A DNA stretch of 35,715 nucleotides from Thermovibrio sp. (GTDB lineage: Bacteria; Aquificota; Desulfurobacteriia; Desulfurobacteriales; Desulfurobacteriaceae), in the NCBI GenBank assembly GCA_003978105.1, contig QOAO01000003.1, positions 1 to 35,715 of the forward strand. The letters run 5' to 3'. Each line of letters starts with the position of its first letter. The first letter of the stretch is position 1. Below, one piece after another: positions 16,081 to 24,189 of this stretch. The translations under genes were made by a program, and so were the position numbers. The notes under the pieces are model-generated. The model did no database searches and was not told where the DNA came from. It saw nothing but the letters and a program-made list of their open reading frames with translations.

Positions 16081-18752
16081 TGAGGAAATCACTGCTTCTT
16101 TTGCTGTCAATTTTGGTAGCGCCTAACGTTTCTGAAGCAAAACTTAAGAAGAGCATGAAAAAGGAGTGTTTAGTCTGTCATGAGAACTGGCTCCTTGAGT
16201 CAAAGATAAAGTCATCCAATTTGTTAACTACAGAATCTTATAGGGCAGCTAATAAATTAATGTGTTTAACCTGTCACGATGGTTCAATGGCAGACGATAG
16301 GCTCACCTTTTTAGGTTTTAAACACTTCTCACATCCTGTTGATAAAAAAGTACCTGAAGATTTTAAAATGCCAAAAGGTTTTCCCCTTCAAAGTGGAAGG
16401 CTTTACTGTGGAACGTGCCATACACCCCATACAAAAACGGGAAGTGAGAAGAAGTTAGACTACACATTTATGAGGGAGCCGAACGTAAACTCCTCCCTCT
16501 GTATGAAGTGTCACAAGGAGAATGGGGAGCACGGTAGAAACCACCCAATCTTTAAGGATGAAAAAGGACCTTTAAAGTTAGAGTATGCTCTTAAAATCGA
16601 AAAGTTGGGTGGAAAACTGACAAAGGATAGAAAGGTTAGGTGTGAATCGTGCCACTCTGCCCACAGGGGAAGGGCTAAAAAAGCTCTCGTTGAAAGGGCT
16701 GACAACTCTCTCTTGTGCTCTATATGTCACATTGAAAATGTTAATTCAAAGGAACATCCAAACTTTAGGAATCACCCCATACATAAGAAGTTACCTAAAA
16801 ATGCGGATGTTTCTTTCTTTAAGGAAAAGAAAGCCGTTACAGAGTCCGTTGAGTGTATGACGTGTCACAAGGTTCATAGGGAGGAGAATAAGCACCTCCT
16901 CGTAGCTAACGAGAGGGAGTTCTGTATCCTCTGTCACGTTAGTGAGAAGTTCGTACTTAAAACAAAACACAATATAAGCGATAAAGGATGTAGCTCATGT
17001 CATATAGCTCATAAAGCAAAGGGAAGGAAGCTATGGAGTAGGGAAATTCCTGAAGATGCCTTTGACTATGCTGCACTGATTGAGGCACGAGGAAAAACAG
17101 ATATACTCTGTCTATCCTGTCACTATCCTGAACACGTTATAAACGGTAAGGAAGTTGAAACTGTTGGAACGTTAACCCACCCAACAGGTAAGAAGGTTAA
17201 AGGAAAAGTAAAGCTTCCTCTACCTGGAGGAAGGCTTGCCTGTACAACCTGTCACGACCCGCACCATTCGTTCAACAACAATCCAAAGGCCAAATTCCTC
17301 AGGAAGGAAAGGGTGTCCTTATGTATAACCTGCCATAGGGAAGAAGCTGATGTTAAAAGGGGAGCTCACGGAGAGATAGATAAGAAAAGGTGGAAGAAAG
17401 GAGACTGTGCAGCATGCCATAACGTCCATAAGGCCAAGGGCGGTTATCTATCAAGGGTAGTTTACGGAGAGATTTCACCTATGGAACCTCCCGTTGATGG
17501 ATTCTGTCTGGCGTGCCACGACCCAGAGGGTATGGCAAAACACAAGGTTAAGGAAAGTATCTTTAATGAACACCCAGTAGGTGTTGATAATCCTACGGAT
17601 AAACTTCCTGGAAGGAAGGTTTCCTGTGCAACGTGCCACAACCCCCACACCCATAAGGAAGAACTTCTGAGAATTCCCGTTAGAGGAAACTCTAGACTCT
17701 GTATTACCTGTCATACAGATGAGAACTTAACGAACAGTTCCCACGATATCCTTAAAAATAGGAGCGTTAAGCTTTCGGAAAAAGAAAGAGAGGAGATTGT
17801 TAAACACGGTTCCTGTTCAATCTGTCACACTCCTCACAATCCTAAGTTTAAAGTTCTCTGGAGCAGAAAACCAGGAAAAGGAGAGACTATTGGAGAAAGA
17901 CTCTGTAGCTCCTGTCACTCTAAAGGAGGTTTAGCTGAAGACAGGACGATAGGTAGGTTCAGCCACCCAATTGGAGAGAAGGTAACTGAAAAGAACAGAA
18001 GCATGATACTAAACTCAAGACTTCCTCTTATTAACCAAATGACTGGTCACGTAGCAAAGAGAGGGGAGAAGGGTGTATTTGACTGTGCAACATGTCACGA
18101 CCCCCACAATGGAGCAGATAGTAAGAGACTGACAAGATATACAGTAGAGGGAGACAGCGCTCTCTGTACTTCGTGCCACAGGGCAGAAGGTAGAGTTATA
18201 GGAACAGACCATGACATGAGAATAGTCAGGAAGAATTTCAAAAACGCCCTTGGAAAGGAAGTCCTTAAAGATGGAGTCTGTTCAGCATGCCACGTTCCCC
18301 ATAGGGCTAAGGATAGATTACTCTGGGCAACTGATGTCAAGGGAATCTCCGGAAATAGAATGTCTGACTACTGTTTGACCTGTCACTCTAAGTCAGGTGT
18401 TGCAAAGGATAAGGTTGTTAAGTATTACTACCATCCTAAGAAGGACGTTGTTGTTAGGAGTTTTGATAGACCTGGAAGGGAAGGAGACTGGCCTATTTTC
18501 AACAAGGATGGAGAAAAGGTCCTCGTAGGTGGCGAAATTACATGTGAGACGTGCCACGACCCACACGTTTGGAGTAAGTGGAATGATAAGCCACCTATGA
18601 AGCCAGTTGAGGGTAATGCACTCAACAGCTTCTTAAGGAATAAGGACCTAAAGGGTAGTCTCTGTGTTGACTGCCACGGATTTGATGCACTGTTTAGGTA
18701 TAAACTCTTCCACTGGGAAAAAGCACACAGTAAGAAGCCCTCTTATAAGTAA
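16080..18752 (+). CDS. 24-haem c-type cytochrome built of repeated four-haem modules
   Basis: The 890-residue exported protein (signal cut near VSEA-K) has 24 CXXCH motifs, at residues 30; 62, 110, 141, 188; 213, 259, 282, 304; 344, 388, 415, 443; 476, 516, 541, 579; 609, 669, 696, 734; and 765, 822, 862. From 344 onward the modules repeat every 130-155 residues in one order: CxxCH, then HP (for example THPTGKK, EHPVG, FSHPIGEK, YYHPKK), then CATCHDPH, then LCxxCHxxE, then CSxCHxxHxAK ending in LLW or GYL. The last module lacks its fourth haem. The doubled-CXXCH signature with repeated His implies bis-His haem wires. No enzyme domain, membrane anchor or lipobox is visible. It is probably periplasm-spanning or extracellular. 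Confidence 0.9.
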   Translation: MRKSLLLLLSILVAPNVSEAKLKKSMKKECLVCHENWLLESKIKSSNLLTTESYRAANKLMCLTCHDGSMADDRLTFLGFKHFSHPVDKKVPEDFKMPKGFPLQSGRLYCGTCHTPHTKTGSEKKLDYTFMREPNVNSSLCMKCHKENGEHGRNHPIFKDEKGPLKLEYALKIEKLGGKLTKDRKVRCESCHSAHRGRAKKALVERADNSLLCSICHIENVNSKEHPNFRNHPIHKKLPKNADVSFFKEKKAVTESVECMTCHKVHREENKHLLVANEREFCILCHVSEKFVLKTKHNISDKGCSSCHIAHKAKGRKLWSREIPEDAFDYAALIEARGKTDILCLSCHYPEHVINGKEVETVGTLTHPTGKKVKGKVKLPLPGGRLACTTCHDPHHSFNNNPKAKFLRKERVSLCITCHREEADVKRGAHGEIDKKRWKKGDCAACHNVHKAKGGYLSRVVYGEISPMEPPVDGFCLACHDPEGMAKHKVKESIFNEHPVGVDNPTDKLPGRKVSCATCHNPHTHKEELLRIPVRGNSRLCITCHTDENLTNSSHDILKNRSVKLSEKEREEIVKHGSCSICHTPHNPKFKVLWSRKPGKGETIGERLCSSCHSKGGLAEDRTIGRFSHPIGEKVTEKNRSMILNSRLPLINQMTGHVAKRGEKGVFDCATCHDPHNGADSKRLTRYTVEGDSALCTSCHRAEGRVIGTDHDMRIVRKNFKNALGKEVLKDGVCSACHVPHRAKDRLLWATDVKGISGNRMSDYCLTCHSKSGVAKDKVVKYYYHPKKDVVVRSFDRPGREGDWPIFNKDGEKVLVGGEITCETCHDPHVWSKWNDKPPMKPVEGNALNSFLRNKDLKGSLCVDCHGFDALFRYKLFHWEKAHSKKPSYK

Positions 18753-18763
18753 GGAGGTAAATA

Positions 18764-18913
18764 ATGGCAAGGGAAGTTAGCTCAAGGGATATAGAGAAAG
18801 AAGCTTGGATAGTTCTTACTGCAGTTCTTTCCGTTCTACTACTGCCTATTTTAGGTGTCTGGTTTGTTAAATTTGTCCACTGGTACTCTCAATCTATATT
18901 CATGTGGCTCTAA
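18764..18913 (+). CDS. Small single-span membrane protein, NapE-like
   Basis: ATG at 18764, preceded by a strong AAGGAGGT (18751-18758), opens a 49-residue frame that ends at TAA 18913. The product has a charged N-terminus (MAREVSSRDIEKEAW), one hydrophobic helix (about 16-35, IVLTAVLSVLLLPILGVWFV) and an aromatic tail (KFVHWYSQSIFMWL). The LLPILGV core and W/Y-rich tail recall the small NapE/TorE proteins of periplasmic nitrate and TMAO reductase operons, whose function is unclear. It begins 12 bases after the 24-haem gene and closes the cytochrome operon, so a small accessory subunit of the membrane complex is plausible. The NapE comparison is by eye. Confidence 0.7.
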   Translation: MAREVSSRDIEKEAWIVLTAVLSVLLLPILGVWFVKFVHWYSQSIFMWL

Positions 18914-18929
18914 GGGGATTTTCCCCTTT
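18914..18929. terminator. Short hairpin between convergent operons
   Basis: GGGGA (18914-18918) pairs with TCCCC (18922-18926), followed by TTT. It sits directly between the stop of the NapE-like gene and the stop of murB on the opposite strand. Both the stem and the T tract are short, so it is a modest intrinsic terminator for the cytochrome operon. Confidence 0.5.
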
Positions 18930-19760
18930 CTACATTATTTTTACTTCCAACTCCAACTCTACTCCTTTTAGATTTCTTACTTTCTCCCTTGCAATTTCAA
19001 CAATTTCAAGGAACTCTGAAAATGGAGCTCCCCCCTCATTTATCAAGAAATTTGCGTGAATCTCCGAAAATTTAAGGTTTTTCAGCTTAAACCCCCTAAA
19101 ACCGCACTCATCCAAGAGTTTCCCAGCAGAAAAACCCTTTGGATTCTTAAACGTAGAACCCGCCGTTTTAAGGTAAAACGGAGGATGTTTTGTCAATCTT
19201 TCTTTAACAATGCTCTCTACTTTCCTTCTAATATCTCTATCCGAGGTTATTTTGAAAGTTGCAGAAATTACAGCTCCTTTTCCTGGAAATGGAGAACTCC
19301 TATATCCAAAACTGTTCAGTATCTTCCCTCTGTCTAACCTTAAAATCTTACCTGTTTCAAGATTTAAATACTCTACAGAATATAGGAATTCCCCTATTTC
19401 CCTTCCAAAGGCTCCTGCATTTTGAGCCACCAATCCTCCTACAGTTGCCCTTGGAATCCCAGAAAGAAACTCAAAAAGAGAAAATTTCTTCAGCAATTGG
19501 AGCTTTAAAACCTCTGAAAGCCTAACACCTGCACCTAACGTTAAAAAGTTCCCCCTAAATTCAACATTCTTAAACCTCTCTAAGGAAATGAGAGGAGCTC
19601 CCCCATCGGAGAGAATGGCATTTGACCCCCCTCCGATTACCTTTAGACCCTCCTTTAGGAGGGAGCGGAGCTCTAAGAGATTTTCAGGTATGTAAACCTT
19701 TCTTGGAGCTCCTACTCCAATCGTTGTTATCTCAAAAGGATTTCTTACTTCAGCTTTCAA
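18930..19760 (-). CDS. murB: UDP-N-acetylenolpyruvoylglucosamine reductase MurB
   Basis: MurB uses FAD and NADPH to reduce UDP-GlcNAc-enolpyruvate to UDP-MurNAc in peptidoglycan synthesis. The 276-residue protein shows the FAD-binding region [31 protein letters not shown], the [25 protein letters not shown] motif, SFGYRSSPF and [24 protein letters not shown]. The AGSTFKNP segment contains the catalytic serine and marks a type II MurB. The start overlaps the pyrG stop by 11 bases, making it the last gene of the minus-strand purS-purQ-kdsB-pyrG-murB cluster. Confidence 0.95.
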   Translation of the reverse strand: MKAEVRNPFEITTIGVGAPRKVYIPENLLELRSLLKEGLKVIGGGSNAILSDGGAPLISLERFKNVEFRGNFLTLGAGVRLSEVLKLQLLKKFSLFEFLSGIPRATVGGLVAQNAGAFGREIGEFLYSVEYLNLETGKILRLDRGKILNSFGYRSSPFPGKGAVISATFKITSDRDIRRKVESIVKERLTKHPPFYLKTAGSTFKNPKGFSAGKLLDECGFRGFKLKNLKFSEIHANFLINEGGAPFSEFLEIVEIAREKVRNLKGVELELEVKIM

Positions 19761-21369
19761 CTCTGTTTCTAAGTTCCTTTGCTGCTTTAATAAAGTTTAG
19801 AAAGAGGGGATGGGGGGTTCTCGGTCTTGATTTGAACTCCGGATGAAACTGGACAGCAACAAACCAGGGGTGTTCCTTTATTTCAACAATTTCTACCAAC
19901 TTTCCATCGGGAGAGGTTCCAGCTATAACGAGTCCAGCCTTTTCCAAAACATCCCTGAACCTATTGTTAAACTCGTACCTGTGTCTGTGTCTCTCAGAAA
20001 TTTCCTTTACTCCGTAGGCCGAAAAGCTGAATGTTCCTTCCTTAAGAATACAAGGATAGGCTCCTAGTCTCATAGTTCCGCCCTTCTCTTCAATGCCCTT
20101 CTGTTCCTCCATCAGGTCAATGACCGGATAGGGCGTTGCTGAGCTGAACTCTGCACTGTGGGCTCCTTCTAACCCCGCAACGTTCCTTGCAAATTCAATT
20201 ACGGCACACTGCATTCCAAGACAAATTCCAAAGAACGGAATCTTGTTTTCCCTTGCGTACTTAACGGCCTTAATTTTTCCCTCAACTCCCCTCTCTCCAA
20301 ATCCTCCCGGAACTAAGATTCCGTGAACATCAGATAGGAACTCCTCGGGGGAACTCTCGTCAAGCTCCTCAGCACTTACCCACTTAATTTCAACCTTCAC
20401 ATTGTTTGCAGCCCCTGAATGTACGAAGGACTCCACTATGCTCTTATAGGCATCAGGAAGCTCAATGTACTTACCTACAAGTGCTACTCTTACACTACCC
20501 TCCTTGGGTTTCTTTATTCTGTCGACAACATCCTTCCAGTCGGAAAGGTCGGACTTTTCGTAGGTAGGAATCTGAAGTTTTTCAACTATGAGTTGGTCAA
20601 TTCCCTCCTTTTGAAGAACTAATGGAACCTCGTATATTGTCTGTAAGTCCTTTGCCGTAACAATTTCGTTTTCCTTTAAGTTGGTAAAGAGGGCAATCTT
20701 CTTTTTAACACTGTGTGGAATACTCCTTTCAGCACGACAGACGATAATGTCTGGCTGAATACCTATTGCCCGGAGCTCTTTAACCGAGTGCTGAGTAGGT
20801 TTTGTCTTTAACTCTCCGGCTGCCTTCACGTAGGGGACGTAGGTTACATGGACGTATATAGCGTTACTCTTTCCAACTTCCGTTCCAAGCTGCCTTATTG
20901 CCTCTAAAAAGGGAAGTCCTTCTATGTCCCCTACAGTTCCTCCAACCTCGACTATTACAATATCAACGTCTGTTGACATCAGCTTTTTTATCTTTTCCTT
21001 AATTAAATTTGTTACGTGGGGAATTACTTGAACGGTACCCCCTAAAAATTCTCCCTTCCTCTCCTTTTGGATAATCTCCTGATAAATCTGACCGGAAGTT
21101 ACGTTGTTTATTCTCCTCATTGTTGCATTTGTAAATCTCTCGTAGTGTCCCAGGTCCAAATCGGTCTCTGCTCCATCCTCTGTAACGTAAACCTCCCCGT
21201 GCTGGTAAGGGTTCATCGTTCCCGCATCGACGTTTAAGTAGGGGTCCAACTTCTGAATAGTTACCTTCAATCCCCTGCTCTCTAAGAGTGTCCCTATTGA
21301 TGCTGCCGTTATTCCCTTTCCAATTGATGATAAAACTCCACCTGTTACAAAGATTAGTTTTGAGGACAT
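19750..21369 (-). CDS. pyrG: CTP synthase PyrG
   Basis: PyrG makes CTP from UTP, ATP and glutamine. The 539-residue protein has the synthetase domain ([88 protein letters not shown]) and a C-terminal class I glutaminase with nucleophile Cys in [12 protein letters not shown] and the His/Glu pair in [13 protein letters not shown]. Length and motifs are complete. It starts immediately after the kdsB stop (kdsB ends at 21370). Confidence 0.97.
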   Translation of the reverse strand: MSSKLIFVTGGVLSSIGKGITAASIGTLLESRGLKVTIQKLDPYLNVDAGTMNPYQHGEVYVTEDGAETDLDLGHYERFTNATMRRINNVTSGQIYQEIIQKERKGEFLGGTVQVIPHVTNLIKEKIKKLMSTDVDIVIVEVGGTVGDIEGLPFLEAIRQLGTEVGKSNAIYVHVTYVPYVKAAGELKTKPTQHSVKELRAIGIQPDIIVCRAERSIPHSVKKKIALFTNLKENEIVTAKDLQTIYEVPLVLQKEGIDQLIVEKLQIPTYEKSDLSDWKDVVDRIKKPKEGSVRVALVGKYIELPDAYKSIVESFVHSGAANNVKVEIKWVSAEELDESSPEEFLSDVHGILVPGGFGERGVEGKIKAVKYARENKIPFFGICLGMQCAVIEFARNVAGLEGAHSAEFSSATPYPVIDLMEEQKGIEEKGGTMRLGAYPCILKEGTFSFSAYGVKEISERHRHRYEFNNRFRDVLEKAGLVIAGTSPDGKLVEIVEIKEHPWFVAVQFHPEFKSRPRTPHPLFLNFIKAAKELRNRVES

Positions 21370-22095
21370 CTACACCTCTCCACAAAGGATTTTTTCTGCT
21401 CTTTTTAGGTCCTCCTCAGTATCAACTCCAAAGGAGTCCTTTTCAACTATAGAAACGTAAATCTGCTCTCCGTTTTCAAGAATCCTGAGCTGTTCAAGTT
21501 TCTCCAACTCCTCAAGTTTTCCCCTTTTCCAGTTAACAAACCTTTCGAGGGCTTCCTTTCTGTAACCGTAAATGCCAATGTGCTTTAAATAATCTTCAGG
21601 CTTAATTTCTCCATCCCTAACATAGGGGATAGGGCTTCTTGAAAAGTAGAGTGCCCTTCCCCTTTTATCCAAAACAACCTTAACCATAGAAGGGTCCTTT
21701 ACATCCCCAATACTCTTAAAAGGGGTTGCAACAGTCGAGAAAGGAGCCCCAGCCTTTAGAGCTCTGTAAACAGCCTCTATGTGCTCCCTATCTACAAAGG
21801 GCTCATCTCCCTGAACGTTGACGATAAATGGAAAACTCTCTTCCTTCGCAGCGTAGTAGACCCTGTCGGTCCCGCTTGGGAGCTCTGAAGGGGTTAACTT
21901 TCCCCTAACCCCAAGCTTTAAGGCTACATTCAGGACACCTTCACTATCTGTAGCAACCAAAACGTTAGTAGTTACCCTTTTAACCGCCTCAATCACCCAA
22001 CCTATCAGAGGCTTTCCACAGATTTTCCTGAGGGGTTTTTCAGGAAGTCTCTGTGAGCCTATCCTTGCCGGAATTACAACCAACAAGTCTTCCAT
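21370..22095 (-). CDS. kdsB: 3-deoxy-manno-octulosonate cytidylyltransferase KdsB
   Basis: KdsB activates Kdo with CTP for lipopolysaccharide core synthesis, so the organism is diderm. The protein is about 241 residues from the start MEDLLVVIPARIGSQRLPEKPL; an in-frame ATG 24 bases upstream would overlap purQ. Conserved features include the nucleotide-binding PARxxSxRLPxKPL motif, ELPSGTDRVYYA, FPFIVNVQGDEPF and YFSRSPIPYVRDG, then HIGIYGYRKEAL. It is followed at once by pyrG, the enzyme that makes its CTP substrate, a common and sensible pairing. Confidence 0.96.
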   Translation of the reverse strand: MEDLLVVIPARIGSQRLPEKPLRKICGKPLIGWVIEAVKRVTTNVLVATDSEGVLNVALKLGVRGKLTPSELPSGTDRVYYAAKEESFPFIVNVQGDEPFVDREHIEAVYRALKAGAPFSTVATPFKSIGDVKDPSMVKVVLDKRGRALYFSRSPIPYVRDGEIKPEDYLKHIGIYGYRKEALERFVNWKRGKLEELEKLEQLRILENGEQIYVSIVEKDSFGVDTEEDLKRAEKILCGEV

Positions 22096-22096
22096 C

Positions 22097-22792
22097 TTAA
22101 ACCTTTGTAACGCTTTCAACTATTGATTTAAACATCCTAAGTCCGTCCTCTGAACCTAAAATTACCTCAGAAGCCCTTTCAGGGTGGGGCATCAGTCCAA
22201 AAACGTTTCCCCTTTTGTTGCATATACCTGCAATGTTGTTTAGAGAACCGTTTGGATTGTAATCCTCAGAAACGACCCCCTCTGGTGAGCAGTACCTCAC
22301 TACAACCTGACCGTTTTCCTCAATCTCCTTTAACGTTTCCTCAGGACACGTGTAGTTCCCCTCAGCGTGGGCTATAGGTATTTTCAGGACTTCTCCCTTT
22401 TTGTAAAGACGTGTGAACGGTATCTCATTGTTTTCAAGCCTCAGATAGACAAACTTACAGATAAAGGAGAGTGTTTTGTTTGGAAGCATTGCGCCAGGAA
22501 GGAGTCCTGCTTCAAGGAGAATCTGAAATCCGTTACAGATTCCCATTACAAGTCCACCCTTTTCTGCAAACTCACAAATAGATTCAGTAATAGGGGAAAT
22601 TTTTGCCATAGCTCCGGCTCTTAAATAGTCTCCGTAGGAAAATCCCCCCGGAATAATGATGCAGTCAACGTTTTTCAAGTCCCTCTCCGAATGCCAAAGG
22701 TAAACAGCTTTATGTCCTAAAACATTTTCAACGACCCATCCAACGTCCCTGTCACAGTTACTTCCTGGATAAACTGGTATTCCAACTCTCAT
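22097..22792 (-). CDS. purQ: Phosphoribosylformylglycinamidine synthase subunit PurQ
   Basis: PurQ is the glutaminase subunit of FGAM synthase in purine synthesis, passing ammonia to PurL. The 231-residue protein has [37 protein letters not shown], the nucleophile Cys in [22 protein letters not shown] and [13 protein letters not shown] with the catalytic His/Glu. Its ATG shares a base with the purS stop, so the two are co-translated. purL is not in the window. Confidence 0.97.
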   Translation of the reverse strand: MRVGIPVYPGSNCDRDVGWVVENVLGHKAVYLWHSERDLKNVDCIIIPGGFSYGDYLRAGAMAKISPITESICEFAEKGGLVMGICNGFQILLEAGLLPGAMLPNKTLSFICKFVYLRLENNEIPFTRLYKKGEVLKIPIAHAEGNYTCPEETLKEIEENGQVVVRYCSPEGVVSEDYNPNGSLNNIAGICNKRGNVFGLMPHPERASEVILGSEDGLRMFKSIVESVTKV

Positions 22793-23049
22793 TACTTCAC
22801 CTCTTCGATTTCGTAGGAATACTCCTCAATAACGGGATTTACGAGGAATTTTTTCGCCATCTCCTCAATTTCCTTCTTTACCTCATCCCCGTTACTTGCT
22901 TCTATTTCCATTGTTATAAACTTTCCTACTCTAACGTTCCTTACCCTTTCAAAACCCAACTGATGGGCAGCCTTTTCCACTGCAACACCTTGAGGGTCAA
23001 GAACTCCCTGTCTATAGCTGATAAATAGCTTCACCAAATAAATCGCCAT
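22792..23049 (-). CDS. purS: Phosphoribosylformylglycinamidine synthase subunit PurS
   Basis: PurS is the small bridging subunit that holds PurL and PurQ together. The start chosen is ATG 23049, with AGGAGAGG just upstream, giving 85 residues ([33 protein letters not shown]...[11 protein letters not shown]...[14 protein letters not shown]), the normal PurS size and pattern. A longer in-frame reading to 23133 would run into the divergent protease gene and is rejected. It is the first gene of the minus-strand operon. Confidence 0.94.
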   Translation of the reverse strand: MAIYLVKLFISYRQGVLDPQGVAVEKAAHQLGFERVRNVRVGKFITMEIEASNGDEVKKEIEEMAKKFLVNPVIEEYSYEIEEVK

Positions 23050-23080
23050 TTTTCCTCTCCTGGCATATTTTTTCACTTGA

Positions 23081-23086
23081 ATTATA
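23081..23086 (-). promoter_or_regulatory. -10 box for the purS operon
   Basis: Read on the minus strand this is a perfect TATAAT, 32 bases before the purS ATG in a 52-base divergent gap. The matching -35 region would lie inside the start of the protease gene and is weak. Confidence 0.4.
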
Positions 23087-23101
23087 GACAATAGGAGAGA
23101 A

Positions 23102-23677
23102 ATGCTTAACTGCAGGAGCTGTTCCTTTTTCAAGAGTTATTTTGCTGTAATCCTCATAACGGCTATTTCTGTAAGGTTTTTCCCTCAGTACTCTCCTGCT
23201 ATTACATCCTTCCTTTTAGTAGGAATACCTGTTCTCATCTACAAAAAATCTGCCGAGGAATTAGGATTCCAGAACATTAAAAATGGATTAATTTGGGGAA
23301 CGGCCATTTCACTAATAATTCTTCCCATTTACTACTTATTTGTTCCGGAAAGGAATTCTATAGCTCTCAACAGTTTCATTTCCCTAATTCCCTACTACTT
23401 TGGAATAGCTTTAGGAGAGGAGGTTTTCTTCAGGGGATTCTTCTACTCCACGTTCGAAAATGAAAACCTTTTAGGTTCACTACTAACGAAGAACAACTTA
23501 GTTTCCAGTATACTGTTTGGCATTGCCCACACTCTTATCTACTACAATCCATCAATGTTTAAAGTTTTCTTCCCCTCATTAGTTATGGGATTTCTCTACG
23601 AAAGGAGCGGTTCTATTGTAGCTCCTATAGTTTTCCACTGTTTTTCAGACGTTGTATACAAGTTTGCGAGGTTTTAA
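23102..23677 (+). CDS. CPBP-family intramembrane glutamic protease
   Basis: The 191-residue polytopic membrane protein carries the three motifs of the CAAX-protease/bacteriocin-processing (Rce1/CPBP) family: EEVFFRG (Glu106, Glu107, Arg111), FGIAH (His143) and FHCFSDV (His179, Asp183). Members cleave membrane substrates or serve in bacteriocin immunity or protein maturation, and the substrate is unknown here. The ATG at 23102 follows AGGAGAG. Its stop lies three bases before lspA, another membrane peptidase gene, so the two are probably co-transcribed. Confidence 0.88.
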   Translation: MLNCRSCSFFKSYFAVILITAISVRFFPQYSPAITSFLLVGIPVLIYKKSAEELGFQNIKNGLIWGTAISLIILPIYYLFVPERNSIALNSFISLIPYYFGIALGEEVFFRGFFYSTFENENLLGSLLTKNNLVSSILFGIAHTLIYYNPSMFKVFFPSLVMGFLYERSGSIVAPIVFHCFSDVVYKFARF

Positions 23678-23680
23678 AGG

Positions 23681-24133
23681 ATGAGAACAATCTTCCTCCT
23701 GACGTCCCTAACAACTTTTTTCTTCGATAGAGTTACAAAATTCCTTGCTCTTAAGGAACTGAACCATCCCGTTGAAGTCATTCCTGGATTCTTCTCGTTA
23801 AGGTTGGCAGAAAACAGAGGAGCTGCATTCAGCATCTTCTCAACGGGAAGCGAACCTGTAAGGAAGTTCTTTTTAATAGTTGTACCTTTACTTATATGCA
23901 TTTACATAATCTACTACGTTTTAAAGAACAGACTTTCATTAAGGATTTCTATTTCTTTAGGACTTATCTTTGGGGGAGCTCTTGGAAACCTCTACGACAG
24001 AGTTTTCAGCGGAAAAGTTTTAGACTTTTTGGACTTTTACATTGGAAACTACCACTACCCTACCTTCAACGTTGCAGATGTTGCAGTGTTTTTAGGGACT
24101 GTTCTCCTAATCCTGTCCTGGAGGAAAAGTTGA
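23681..24133 (+). CDS. lspA: Lipoprotein signal peptidase II LspA
   Basis: LspA cleaves prolipoprotein signal peptides after lipidation. The 150-residue protein has four membrane segments and the family motifs FFFDRVTKFLA, ENRGAAFSIF, FGGALGNLYDRVFSGKVLDFLDF (catalytic Asp in the GNLYDR or VLDFLD region) and PTFNVADVAVFLG (second catalytic Asp). Its action would be required for the 7-haem lipoprotein encoded in this window. The ribosome binding site is short (AAAGG). Confidence 0.95.
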   Translation: MRTIFLLTSLTTFFFDRVTKFLALKELNHPVEVIPGFFSLRLAENRGAAFSIFSTGSEPVRKFFLIVVPLLICIYIIYYVLKNRLSLRISISLGLIFGGALGNLYDRVFSGKVLDFLDFYIGNYHYPTFNVADVAVFLGTVLLILSWRKS

Positions 24134-24135
24134 CT

Positions 24136-24163
24136 TTGAAATTTCGCCGAATAATTTTACTAA
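24136..24163 (+). promoter_or_regulatory. Promoter upstream of dnaG-rpoD
   Basis: TTGAAA (24136-24141) and TACTAA (24158-24163) are separated by 16 bases in the 56-base gap before dnaG. The same layout (TTGTTA-16-TACTAA) occurs upstream of nuoA, which supports both. Confidence 0.45.
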
Positions 24164-24189
24164 AGCATATAAAGAACGAGGTGATATAA

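Noticed and set aside
16080..18752. CRISPR-like or DNA tandem repeat array in the 24-haem gene
   Set aside because: The repetition is at the protein level (haem modules) with strongly diverged DNA, without regular identical repeats.
23050..23133. Longer purS frame to 23133
   Set aside because: The extra 28 residues are unlike PurS and overlap the divergent protease gene and promoter; ATG 23049 has a strong ribosome binding site.
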